From: Zanthoxylum bungeanum
Taxonomy: Eukaryota; Streptophyta; Magnoliopsida; Sapindales; Rutaceae
Direction of reading: 5' to 3'
DNA: 64,000 nucleotides
Assembly (NCBI GenBank): GCA_019454045.1
Contig: SKCR01034770.1
Span: 24,208 to 88,207, forward strand
A model generated the notes under the pieces. It worked only from the letters and a program-made list of their open reading frames with translations, was not told the DNA's origin and did no database searches. The position numbers and the translations under genes were made by a program. The first letter of the stretch is position 1; every line of letters starts with the position of its first letter. This document shows positions 32,470 to 45,480 of this stretch, piece by piece.

Positions 32470-34578
32470 TGTTGGACAAAATGACCCATAGCGTCACTAT
32501 TTGAACAGATCATTGTGTTGTTGTAGCAAATTAACTATGTGACAAGGAAATTGCACTCTCATCATTTGTGATTAGATCACCATAGATATATAAATGAAGA
32601 GAGGTCCCTATGATTAGTTCCTGGACTGAGAATGATATGAGACAGTATCAGTCCCCGAAGGTTTAATCATTAAATATCCCTAGCCGGAGTATTATCGAGA
32701 CTGGACATCGATAATGCGGAATAGGCTAGTATTGCACTTGTGTGTGTTGTGAGGGCACAACGACATAGTTCTCATATATATAAGTATCGGATACTTATGC
32801 AAGTGCGATAGGAGGTCATGTTTCACCGATGGTACGGGAAACAGCTTCACTCTGGATAGACCCCTCGGAATCCCATTGGTATTATGACTATGTGTCTATG
32901 GGAGGCCGAAATCAAGGTAGGTGTATATAGTCTTAACCTGAGACTTACATCGCTAATACTTGCGATAATCGGTAAACTTTGGTCTTTGTGGTACAGGGCT
33001 TTAACCGGTTATGCGTACACCACTTCTGGGTTTATCAGAGAGTCGTAGTGTATTGGGTGTGATGTCAAGACGGAAGTATCACTCCAGTCATTATGGAGAT
33101 GATGTCACGCAGGATACGGTATTAGTGCTCTTAAGTGCTGGCCGGCCATCGGGATATTATGACAAGGTCATGTATATCCGATTATAGAGACTAGTTACCA
33201 GACATCTGACATGTGCTTCGGATGGGGCAGACACTTATCCAGCCCCAGCCCTAGCACGTGACTATCTGATACTGGGCTGATATACGCAATACTACGGTAT
33301 ACTACGCTTGATACAGATCTATATATTCCTGTAAGAATATTTCTGGAGAATTGGGTAGGCATGGCGCTTTGATAGAAGCCAACATTGTCTTGTAAATCGG
33401 TATAAACGTAGTATGAGGTACTTACGTGTTCGGATAGTCCGACGACCGTATTTACTTCCAACATATCCGGAGATCTCATGGGTCGCTTCCCGAAGATTCA
33501 CCGATGACGTATTACTCGCACTTAATTAATCTGGGATTAATTAGACGAGAGAGAAAATTAATCTGGGATTAATTGCAGAGATATTTTATCTGGGATAAAA
33601 TATTAATTAAAGAGAGAGAACGATTAATTTGGAATTAATCGATAAAATAATATATTCGATATATTATAAGAAATTGGATTTTGACGAGGAATTAAAATTA
33701 GATTTTAATTCGGGCGAACGAATTAATTTAGAATTAATTCGTTAGCGACGTGAATAGTGAATTCGCTAAGCGTAATCATTTAATTACGACGTGACGGAAA
33801 ATTCGTTAATTTGGAATTAGCGAATCTGAGCCCGCGAGTGATTGCGAGCGCATTCGCATTTCGAATTCGAGCGCGGCACGCAAGTCACATCAAGCGTGAA
33901 ATCGCTAGTCGCATCATTTGTCAAATCACTTGTCACTTTGAGTGATATGACATGACATGTTGTCACTTTATTAAAGTGAATATATGTGATGTGAATAGTG
34001 ATGTGAAATGATGGAAAGCTTTATTGCTTTTTTACTTTTTTACTTTTGAATTAAAGTAATATATATGTTTTATTTAATTTACTTGGTAAATGTGATAAAT
34101 ATATATATTAAAGCTTTATCTTCTCTCTCTAAAATTAAGGACATACGGTCTTCTTCTTTTCCCTCCTTTCTCTCTCGGCTTGGAGCCGTTTTTCATCTTC
34201 TTCTCTCTCGTTTTTCTGGTTCTGCCGAGAAGTAATGAGAAGCAAGAATTGATTTTGTTTCAAAACCAAGTGCTAGCACACACATAGAGTTATCCTAAGG
34301 TGATAGGGAAGCGAATTTATGATCATGGAAAAGCTTGAAGCTTGGAGCTTCAAAGGAGTCTCACATGGCCGATTCTTGGAGGGACTTTGGAGGCCAAAAC
34401 CGAGCAGCCCACTGCTTGAAGAAGCCACTGCCGAGCATGGAGAGAGGCAGAAAACGCATCTTGTTCTTCGTATCTCAAACCGTTCAATGTGAGTATGTAT
34501 TCCGCACCTCCTATGTTGTGTATTCATGCGTTTTCTAGCTTGATTTGTTGATCTTGGGACCTAATTAGAAACTCAACA
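32470..34578 (+). repeat. 5' LTR of element D
   Basis: TGTTGGACAAAATGACCC...GAAACTCAACA. A TATA-like AAATATATATATTAAAG near 34096 is followed by a CTCTCTCT-rich stretch and, about 480 bases on, by the primer site. Short frames here recur in the 3' copy at 62273-62568 because the LTRs are duplicates. Confidence 0.9.
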
Positions 34579-34579
34579 A

Positions 34580-34591
34580 TGGTATCAGAGC
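34580..34591 (+). other. Primer binding site of D, initiator Met-tRNA type
   Basis: TGGTATCAGAGC one base after the LTR end is the standard initiator-methionine tRNA primer site of plant Copia elements. Confidence 0.9.
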
Positions 34592-36839
34592 TATTATCAA
34601 GCATGAAAAAAGTTAGGGTTTAAATTGGGCAAAATCGATTTTGACTTGTTTTGGTTAAATTGATTGTTTAAGCATGCTTGGATGATGTTTAATTGAGATT
34701 GTGCATGATCAATTTCAAGAAATTTGGTTGGATCCAATTTTCCCCAAAATTGTAGGTTGGACCGAAAATATGAACCCTAAATTGGCTTGGCATTATTTTG
34801 TTTTTTGATCATTGGGTGACTTAAAACAATTGGGTAATGTTGTTTTGAAGTTCAATTGAATTGAATTTTGATTTGGAACAATTTTCCCTTTATAAAGTGG
34901 GTTGGCCGAATTCAATTGGACATGAAATTCATTGTGATTTTGTTGTTTGATTCATTGGATGAGTTGAATTGATTTGGTAAATTATGATTGTGGATTCAAT
35001 TGGATTGAAACCGAATCGAATTGAAAAACCCCTAATTGCCGAGACTTGAAAGCATTTAAATTGGGTTTGATTTTAATTGAATTGTGTTGGACACTATTTG
35101 ATAATTAAAGTGCATGATTAATTAGGCTAATTGATGTTTTAGAAATATTAATTGGGTAATTGATTGTGTATTACACTTAGGTTAATTAATTGTGAAATTT
35201 GGAATTTTATAAGTTAATTAATTTGGGCTTGATTTTGGAAATTGGGCTTGTTAGGTTGTAATTGGGCTTTTGGGCTTTGTTGTAACAAAGTTGGGTTTAG
35301 GCAAAATTGGTTGGATCCAATAAGGCCCAAAACCGAATCCAAAAGGTCCAATTATGACTTAATGGACCTTAATTATTTAATTGGGCCTAATGGGCCAAAA
35401 TTAATTTAAAGGCTTATGGGGTAACTCCCGGATTGGACTTTGGTTATCGGTTTGACCCGAGTTGACCAAAAGTCCACGCCTTATAGAAATTAATTAAAAG
35501 CCCATTGGACTTTAATTAAATAAACATTAGATGTTAATCGGGCTTTGAGACCCGTTGCGATTAAATTTGGAATTTAAGTCGTAAAGGTTCGTTAATAAAA
35601 GTGTAATATTTAATTTGGAATTAAATAGTGAATTAGAATTAAATGCGTATTAAATTGGATTTAATTATGTAGTTTAATTTAATCAAGAATTCGTACTTTG
35701 AGTACTTATTCGCAAAACGAGTTTGACTCGAGCAAAAATCAAATCGTTGTTTGAACATTGGATGATCACTAATTATCAGATTAATTAATTGGATTAGATT
35801 GATTGATAACATGCTTGTATGAATACATGGTTGCGATGCATGAATAATGTATATCGGATGGATATTAGTCGGGTGGGAAAATTTTGGAAATTGTAATAAA
35901 TTTGATTTATTAATTGGACCTGCGTGTCCAGCCTTATCACCTCTATACTCTTTGTATTCTCTTCTCACCTATTCCCCTCAATGTAAATGAGGTTTCTTTA
36001 GAAGTGTAGTGTAACGGGTAGAAGTAAATACATGTGCTAGCTTTGGAGAGAGAAAATGAGAGATTTGATCTAGGATCAATGTAAAGTATCCATCCACATA
36101 TCATTATTATTTTATTTCATATGCGCTTTATTATGTGTTTAGAATGCATGTTTAAGGGTGTATGATGATGAGACCTTAATAAAGATAATAAATTGGTAGC
36201 CAATTTGCACGCGAAAAACCCTCGCTCAATATCAAGTGTTTTTCCTTCCATTGAGTGATTCTCACTCAAGATCCGAGATTGGCATTGGGTTGTTGGCCAA
36301 AGTCAAGCCCTTTGTCCGTCGAAGATGTGTTTGAATCACGATAGCTTTGTTCCATATCGGTGTCTTGTCCAAGTTGTGGTTTGTTGGCCAAAGTCAAGAC
36401 CACTTCTTGTCCATCGACATTGATTACGAAGCTTTCAATGGTCAATGGGTCACACTTGACTGGGATCACTAGGTTTGTTGTGCCAAAGCCAAGGCTTAGT
36501 TGATTCAGAGGAAAACGGTTAGGTAATACATTGGATGTATTGGCATATATAAGATATATGTTTAGGATTTGGATATCCGCCTACTGGATCTAGGAATTGG
36601 ATGGGATCCAATTGATCTTCGAGATCTACCTAGTTAATTATCATACAATTTGTTGGACAAAGTCAAGATTGTGTGATATTTAACGGGATCCTAGCCCACT
36701 AGGAAACACGGTTTCCCGAGTACTCGACAGAGGGTTAGAGGCTCGCCGAAAAATAGTGGGAGGCAAGAATTGAATTTGCAATACTCGTTCAATTACTCGT
36801 CATACGCGCTCATTCAAATTATTTCGTCGTTAGATGAAA
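34592..36839 (+). other. Long leader of element D
   Basis: No credible gene. It is rich in TTGGGCC/GGGCTT words (35220-35420). A CCTGCGTGTCCAGCC block near 35920 is conserved in all five leaders. Four copies of a TTTGTTGGCCAAAGTCAAG-like motif lie at 36290, 36381, 36476 and 36650. Confidence 0.65.
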
Positions 36840-37110
36840 TGTTAGTTGGACTAATATTTAAATTGTTGTTTTAATAAACAGTTGGATTGTATTATATTTG
36901 ATTATATATAATTGGATTATATTAATCAATATATTTGAATTAATTAATTTCAGTTTACAGTTGATTTTATAGTTGGACTATAGTAATCAATGTAATTGAG
37001 GTTAATTAATTTAGATTATATTTGATTATATAGTTGGACTATTATAATCATTATAATAAATAGTACCACAAATCGTTGATTATATAGTTGGACTATTAGA
37101 ATCAAGATAT
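36840..37110 (+). repeat. AT-rich repeats near the gag start of element D
   Basis: About five imperfect units around ATAGTTGGACTATAGTAATC and ATATTTGATTATA. The arrays in G, E and B correspond in complement. Confidence 0.65.
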
Positions 37111-39229
37111 AAAAATGAAAGATTAATGTTTAAGACATAATCCTGGGCGAAAATGTATTTAAACGGTTTTATTTTTCAAATTGGGAATAAATTTCAGGAT
37201 GGTCCTGGAAAAATAATGAATTATGCCTAAAGCCCGGAGTAAGCAAATAAGTGGAATATGAAATTTGGAATATTCATATAATGATAATTATAGTGCTTAA
37301 TCCATTATACTTTGATTTTAGAAAGTACTAAAATTGCAATAAATAATTCTTGGAGAATTAAAGATTATTCTCAAGGAGACAAAGTCAAACTTTGCAATTA
37401 GGCAAGTTGTGCAAGGCACACCTTACTTCGATATTCTAGAAACCCGAGGCTTGGCCAAAGGCTACTGGAATATTAAAAATGGCAAAGGCAAAATCATTAT
37501 AATCTTTTGGGAAGATGAAATGATATATCCTAAGAAGGAATTGAAGACGAGCAAGGCTCTTACTTCAAATATGTTTGTCATAATTATGTTCACAACTAGT
37601 ATTGAAATTGCATTTTAAATACTTAGAGTGATATATAAATATGTACTGTTGTTCAGAATCTGTTTTGAACAGGATACTGACTTCAACTGAGATTTATCTG
37701 CGACTAGTAACGGGACGATAGTCGCTGTTTTAACCGTAGAATATCTGAATTTAGGAACTACCTTCGGGTTAGTACTTAAATTTAGAAACTGTTATAGTGT
37801 AGCTAGTTTGACTAGAAACATTATCTCTATATCGTGTATAACCCGCTGCGGGTGTACCTTTATATTCTAGAACACTAAAGTGTTTCATTATATAAAGATG
37901 ATATTGAGATAAACACATTAGATGTGAATAACAGGATTTATATTTTGAATATAAATAATATCTCAAATATATACATGACAAATAAATAGTTCAAATTGAT
38001 TTGATCAGTTAAGAAACTTAATTGTGGCATAGTTGTCAGGGACACTACTAAACAAGAATCGTATATCCGCACTTTTGAAGAGCGGGTACTAGGACTGATT
38101 TGATTCCATTCAAATAAAGTCTACGAATCTAGTCTATTTGGGCAAAGTGCCTAAAACACTATTTACTTGGTAAAAGTGTAAATGCCACTGATCTGTTAGC
38201 CCTACTTCATAGTGAAGCAAGTGGGCCCATGTCTAGCTAGGCTAGATATGGATATGAATATTTCATGACCTGTACGGATGTGGCATCGCGTATGGTTATG
38301 TGTTTCTTTTTAAACACAAATCGGAAACTTTTAGAGTTTCGACACGAAATAGACAAATAGATCGGCTAAAGTATTAAACCGTCATGATAAGACTGTAATG
38401 GAAAATACTTAAGCAATAAGTTCTAGTTTTTATGAAAGAGTATAAATTCTTTCAAATAAGGACTCCTCCCGGAATACGTCAGTTTGACGGTGTGTCCGAA
38501 CGGATTAACCGAATTTTGTTAGACATAATAAAGTTAATCACGAGTCGCTCTGAGCTACCATTTCCTTCAACGGATAAGCTTTAAACAGTGCAAGAACTTA
38601 TTTTGAATAAGGTTTCATAACAATCTGTTTGACAGATATCATATTAGATATGAACGGGAAAGAAACGGGGTTTCTCATTCCTGATAATTTGGGTATGCTA
38701 GGCATATGTTTTGATGATACCAAACTAAAACCCAAATAGGATAAGTGCCAAATGTAGGTTATCCTAGGGATACCATAAGTATTGTACTTATACATCTCAC
38801 AAGAGAACAATTAGATTGTTACTCACCATACGATTTTCCTGAAAGGAATACCGATATGCAGTGGTAAGTGGGAGGATAGTATAACTCGATGAAAATCGAG
38901 TAGTAAACTACTGTTCAAGGCACTGAATCTTAATGGAACATGAATATTTCATCCAGGATGAGACTATTACCATTAATCTTCGAATACACAAGAACCGCGT
39001 AGGTCGGATAGAGTCAGAAAACAACCTGGGGTATAGGTTTCTGATCGCACCTCATAAAGATGTCTATCTTATTGAGGAATACTAACTGACTACGTATGAG
39101 GAAGTGATACAAGGTATCAACTCCCTAATTATGGCAAAGTGTCATGTAATCCGAAATGGATTCCATGTATATCAACCAGTTTGGATACTAGTTGATGTAC
39201 CACAAGGCATTGTGCCTATTGGTACTATA
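37111..39229 (+). pseudogene. Copia element D: decayed gag, protease, integrase and start of RT
   Basis: Readable pieces in order: a gag start (complement-equivalent of GGTCCTGG...CAAATTGGGAATAAA near 37190), a broken GAG-pre-integrase block (AATTGTGGCATAGTTGTCAGG, 38020-38120), integrase wording near 38160-38560 (GGGCCCATGTCTAGCTAGG; GAACGG block near 38500), and the linker and RT start near 38980-39225 (complementing TATGAGGAAGTGATACAAGG). Compared with C, the same blocks are interrupted by many stops and small indels. No frame exceeds about 70 residues. Confidence 0.75.
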
Positions 39230-39776
39230 TGTTAGACAGTTATGACCCATAGCGTCACTATTTTGTAAATGATATTGTATTATTGTACAAAATTAACTAT
39301 GTAGTAATGAAATTGCCTTTTACCGTTTTGTAATTTATTTACTTTGATATATAAATGGTAAAAGTCCCTATGATTAGTTCCAGATTGTGATGATATGAGA
39401 CGGTATCAATCCATAAAGGTTTAATCATTAAATATCCCTAGTCGTAGTATTATCGAGATTGGACATCGATAATGCGGAATAGACTAGTACTGCACTTGTG
39501 CATGTTGTGAGGGCACAACGGCATAGTCTCATATATTTAAGTATTGGATACTTATGCAAGTGCGGTAGGAGGTTGTGTTTTACCGATGGTACGGAAAACA
39601 GCTTCGCTCTGGATAGACCCCGCGGAATCCCATTGGTAGTATGTCTGCGTGTCTATGGGAGTCCGCTTCAGGGTAGGTGCATATGATCTTAACCTGAGAC
39701 TTGCATCGCTAGTACTTACGACAATCGGTAAATTTTAGTTTTGGTGGTCCAGGGCTTTAACGGGTTCTGTGTACAC
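39230..39776 (+). repeat. 5' LTR of element C, first segment
   Basis: Starts TGTTAGACAGTTATGACCC and follows the family order up to GGGTTCTGTGTACAC, where element B is inserted. The second segment resumes at 49706. Confidence 0.88.
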
Positions 39777-41846
39777 TGTAGGATTTCTATAAGGTCCCAA
39801 GGTCAAACAAGACATGAAATTATGTGTGAACACATCAACGGAGGTAGCGGAATACTCACATTGATCGGTAGAGTCGATTTGGAGACGATTCAAGCCCAAA
39901 AACGCACTGCCTTTGTAAGCTCACTGCAGCAGTCCACTGCCTACAAAAACAGAAAATTAAGTGAAGAAACGGAGCTCCAATCTTCGTCGGATGGATCCCA
40001 TCTCATGGGGGAACCTCCCTACCACCTTCGCAAGACTCGTAGTGTGCTAGCACTTGCGGTTTTCACCATGAAAACCCAACTCTTGGCTTCCCTTGCTCAC
40101 GATTTTTGTGGTTCAAAACCAGTCCCCAAAAACTGTTTTGGGCGTGAGAGGAAAGAGAAAAATTGAGAGAGAGAAGAAGTTGTATTAAGTTATAAAATGA
40201 TTTACCAAAAATCAATTTATATTTATGCCATAATTTATTAAATTAATAATAAATTTATGACACAACACATGCAATAGCTTAGAGTGTCAAACACTTCATT
40301 TCCATGCATTCCATTGAGTGCAATGTACACAATCTCCATGCAAAGCATTAGAGTGTCAAATAAGCATAATATGACATGTGTCAAAGTTAATGCATAACAT
40401 GACATGTGTCATGTGGGCCCCACACGTTTCCAAATGAAAGTGGGCCCACGTGCACTCACGCGTTCGGGTCGATATTTCCGAAATACCGAGCTTACGTCGC
40501 GACGTTAATTCAATCGAATTTAAATAAATAATTACGCCTGGCGAAATTATTATTTACGTCGCTAACGAATTAATTCTGAATTAACTCGTTTGCCCGAATT
40601 AAAATCTAATTTTAATTCCGCGTCGAAATCTAATTTCGTTTAATATATCGAATATATTAATTCATCGATTAATTCCAAATTAATCGTTCTCTCTCTTTAG
40701 ACGACATTTTATCCCGGATAAAATATCTCCGTTATTAATCCTAGATTAATTTTCTCTCTCTCTTCTTTATAATCCCAGATTATTCAAGAGTGCGAGTTGT
40801 GCGTCATCGGTGGATTATCGGGAAGCGACCCATGAGATCCCCGGATAATCTGGCAGTAAATACGGTCGTCGGAGTATCCGAATCACGTACGTACCAAGTA
40901 CTACGTTCTACCGATTTACGAGACAAGGTCGACTCCTAGCAAAGCACCAAGTCTTCCCAGGTTCTCCGGACATATTCATCAAAGAATATCTAGATCTGTA
41001 TCAAGCGTAGTATACTAATGTATTGTGCATATTGGCCCAGTATCGGATAATCACGTGCTAGGGCTGGGGCTGGATAAGTGTCTGCCCCGTCCGAAACACA
41101 TATCGGATGTCTGGTAACTAGTCTCTATAATCGGATATTCATGACCTGGTCATAATATCACGATTGGATGCGCATCACTTTTTAAGAGCACTAATACCGT
41201 ATCCTGCGTGACATCATCTCCATTATGACTGGAGTGACACTTCCATCTCGACATCACATCCAATACACTACGATTCCTGATAAACCCAGAAGAGGTGAAC
41301 ACAGAACCAGTTAAGATCCCCCACCACCAAAACCAAAGTTTACCGATTGTCGTAAGTATTAGCGATGTAAGTCTCAGGTTAAGACTATACACACCTACCT
41401 TGATTTCGGCCTTCCCATAGACACCTAGTCATAATACCAATGGGATTCCGAAGGGTCTATCCAGAGCGAAGCTGTTTCCCGTACCATCGGTGTGAAACAC
41501 GACCTCCTATCGCACTTGCACAAGTATCCAATACTTATATATATGAGAACTATGCCGTTGTGCCCTCACAACGCGCACAAGTGCAATACTAGCCTATTCC
41601 GCATTATCGATGTCCAGTCTCGATAATACTACGGCTAGGGATATTTAATGATTAATCTTCGCGGACTGATACTGTCTCATATCATCTCAATCCAGGAACT
41701 AATCATAGGGACCTCTCTTCATTTATATATCTAAGGTGATCTAATCACAAATGATGAGAGTGCAATTTCCTTGTTACATAGTTAATTTGCTACAACAACA
41801 CAATGATCTGTGCAAATAGTGACGCTATGGGTCATTTTGTCCAACA
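39777..41846 (-). repeat. 3' LTR of element B (left side)
   Basis: Plus strand TGTAGGATTTCTATAAGG...CATTTTGTCCAACA. A plus-strand frame inside (39741-40166) repeats in the right LTR at 47685 with a frameshifted end; it is antisense to the element and not convincing as a gene. Confidence 0.92.
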
Positions 41847-44800
41847 ATCTCCCACTTGGCACATTGCGAGTCACTCAAGTGTCCTACACCTGAACTATGT
41901 ACGGTTCGCTCAAATTGCTGAGGAAAGGTTTTCGTCAGCGGATTTGTTCGATTATCGTTTGACGCGATTTATACGATCATCACAATCGCCACGAGTATGA
42001 TCCGAACGAATCAGATGATATAGAAGTATATATCTGGATCGTCGATGAGACCTTTAATTCCTTAGCCTATGCTGACGCCTAGCTCAGCTGCTAACAGAAC
42101 TATATCTAATCTAATAGATTTACTTTCGACCCAAAAGACTTCTATTGCTGCCTCAGCTGCAGCAATAATCCGCATTTGTTGTTTATTCGGCAACAGTTAT
42201 CTTGCTGGAAGATTTCCAGCTCACTGTCCCGTTATTCAAACTTTATAGTACCGTAGTATTTAACTGTTTGGAAACTTGCAGCAGTGATCCCAGTCACTTC
42301 AAGTTCTCATTCTCCATAGTTTAAGATAGCATCTTTAGTTCTCTGAGATACTAACAGATGTTCTTAACTTCAATCCAGTGACTGTCACTTGGATTGACCT
42401 GATTGTGACTCCATATGCTTGAAGCGTATGAGACACCAATACAAGTACATTTTAAATGTACAATTTCCTAGAGAGTGTTAACAACTCCAAATCTATCCCA
42501 GTAGATCTTTATTCCTTGAATAAAGGTTGTTACTCCCCAGAATTCTACGGAGAATTTTTATTGAAAGCCAAGCTTTCAACAATAGCTTTATGGGAATTTT
42601 CACTGTCAGTGCGCTCTCCCACTAATCTCCTTATATACACAAGAATTATTTCGTTTTGAGTCAAATCATAAACCATTATGATTATTTCAAAACGACTGTT
42701 CCAAGAACCTTATGCTTGCATCAATCCAAACATGGATCGAATAACCCGCAAACCTTGTTTGTCGGTTATACACAAAATCGTCAGGATGTTGTAAACATCC
42801 TCCAAAAGGGTTCCTTTTCAGGAAAGCGATTTTGATTTGTAACTAACATATTTCATAAATGAAATATATAGTATCAATAAGCATCTTCAAAATGGATTTA
42901 CCATGGCAACAGGTAAAAGGTTGACCGTTATTAACATAATGTTGATAACGATACCTTTCCGTCAAAACCTTAGGTTTGCACGTTGGTATGTTGCCTTCCA
43001 TGTATGTCTTCCTTGAAGACGTTTAATGTACCATAGGCACAACGCCTTGTGGTACAACAACTAGTATCCAAACATAGTTGTTATACATGGAATCCATTTC
43101 GGACTCATGGCACTTTGCCATAACAGGGAGTCGATACTTCGTATCACTTCCTTATAACGTAGTCGGATGGTACACCTCCATAAGATTGACATCTTTATGA
43201 GGTTAGATCAGAAACCCATACCCTAGGTTGTTTTCTGACTCTATCCGATCTGCGAAGTTCTTGTGTATTTGAAGATTAATGCTATAGTTTCATCATAGAT
43301 GAACTATTTGTGTTCCATTAAGGACTTCGTGCCTTGAACAGTATTACTCCGATTTTCATCGAGTATCACTATCCTCCCACTGACCACTGCATATCGGTAT
43401 TCCTCTCAGGAAAAACCGCATGCATGGTGAGCAACAATTACATTGTTCTCAAGTGGGATTTGTAAGTACTATACTTAAGGTTTCCCTTAGGATAACTTAT
43501 ATTGGCACTTATCCAATTTGGGTCCTTAGTTTGGTATCAACCAAACGTTATGCCTGGCATACCCAAATTATCAGGAATGAGAAACCTCGTTTCTTCCCTG
43601 TTCATATCCTATATGATATCTGTCAAACAGATTTATATGGAACCTTATTCCAAATAAGTTTTGCACTATCAATACATATCCTGTTGAAGGAAATAGTAGC
43701 TCAGAGCGACTCGTGATAAACCTTATCATGTCCAACAAAAATTCGGTTTTAGTTCAGACATACCGTCTAACTGACGTGTCTCGAGAGGAGTCCTCATCTG
43801 AAAGAATACCATACTCTTTCATGTAGGTATGAAACTTACTGCTTAAGTATTTTCCATTACGGTTTTACCGTGGCGGAATAATACTATAGCCGATCTGTTT
43901 GTCTATTTCGTGTCGAAACTCTAAATTTTCGATTTGTGTTCTTCAAAAGAAACACATAACCACAACGTGATGTCACATCCGTTAAGGTCACGAAATATTC
44001 ATGTTCAATCTAGCCTAGCTAGATATGGGCCCACTTACTTCACCATGAATAGGGCTAACAGATCGGTGGCCGTTTTACTATTACCAAGTAAATAGTATTT
44101 TAGGTATTTAACCTAATAAACTAGATTCGTAGACCTTATTTGAATAGTCAAATCAGTCCTAGTACCCACTCTTAAAAGTGTGGGATATACGAGTCTTCTT
44201 AATTGTGTCCTAGACAACAATGCCACAAAAAGTCTCCATTGATCAAATCAATTTGAGCTATTTATTTGTCATTTTATATGTTTGAGATTTTTCTTTATAT
44301 TCAAAACTAAATTCTGTTATTTACATCTCAATGTAAGTATCTCAGTATCATCTTTATATATTGAAACACTTTAGTGTTCTAGAATATAAAGGTTTTATCC
44401 GCAATGGATTAAACACTGATATAGAGATAATGTCTCTAGATAAACTAGTTACATTATAACATTTCCTAATTTAAGTACATACCCAAAGGGTAGTTCCTAA
44501 ACTTAGGTATCTACGGGTCGAAACAGCGACTTTCGTCCCGTTCCAATTCGCAGAGAATCTCGGCTTGAAGCCAGTATCCAGCTCACAGCGGATTCTGAAC
44601 GTCAATACATATTTTTATGTACCACACTAAGTATTTAAAATCCAATTTTAATAGTGAACATAACTTTGACAAATATTTTTTAAAGTTAGAGCCTCGCCCT
44701 TTCTTTAATTCCTTCGTGTCTTCCATATCCAAATGGTAGTCACTTTGGGATATGTCAATTATCCTTTTCAATATTTCACAAACCACTTTGGGTTTTTAGA

Positions 44801-45480
44801 ATATCGAAATGATGTGCACCTTGTGCTACATGCCCAATTGCAAACTTTTCTCTTTTCTCACTAGAATAGTCAATTAATTCTCCAAGAATTATTAATTGCA
44901 ATTTTAATACTTTTAAATCTAAGATAGATTTATTATAAGTATATTAATTAAGCACTAAAGTCATCATCACATAAACTTCCAAAGACTTTATGCTCTACTA
45001 TTTGCTTAATTATGGGCTTAGTCATAATAAGTTATTTTATCAAAAATAAATTAACCTATTATTAATTCCCAATTGAAAATTAAATCATTTAAAACATTTA
45101 ATCCAAGGATTATATATTTTAAAATATTCAACTTTTCAATTCCTTCTTGATTTCAATAGTCCAACTATTTAATCAATTATTAAGGTACTATTTATTATAA
45201 TGATTACAATAATCCAATTATTTAATCAACTATAATTTTAATATTGATTACTATAACCCATTATAAAATCAACTATCATTTAATTCAATTATATTGATTA
45301 CTATAATCCAATTACAAAATCAACTATATATTGAATGAGTTTGTATATAGTCCAACTATATATATTGTTTAAAAACAACATAAAATATTAGTCCGACTAT
45401 ACTTTTGATTAATATGACGAGTAAAATAAAAATGAGCGTGTTTAGCGAGTAATTGGAACGAAGTTGCAAATTCAATACTT
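41847..45480 (-). pseudogene. Copia element B: decayed pol and gag, minus strand
   Basis: From left: complementary PPT (ATCTCCCACTTGGC), RNase H near 42120-42230, RT near 42480-43200, integrase near 43690-44050, GAG-pre-integrase near 44160-44260, gag with AT repeats (45150-45420). Each block is recognisable beside C, D, E and G, but none keeps a frame of even 80 residues. Confidence 0.75.

Noticed and set aside
34580..34591. A tRNA gene at the TGGTATCAGAGC sites
   Set aside because: Only the 12-18 bases complementary to a tRNA 3' end are present; these are primer sites without any cloverleaf.
39741..40166. A 141-codon plus-strand frame that recurs at 47685-48011
   Set aside because: Both copies lie in the two LTRs of element B and are antisense to it; recurrence is explained by LTR duplication, and the second copy is frameshifted. 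No domain was recognised.
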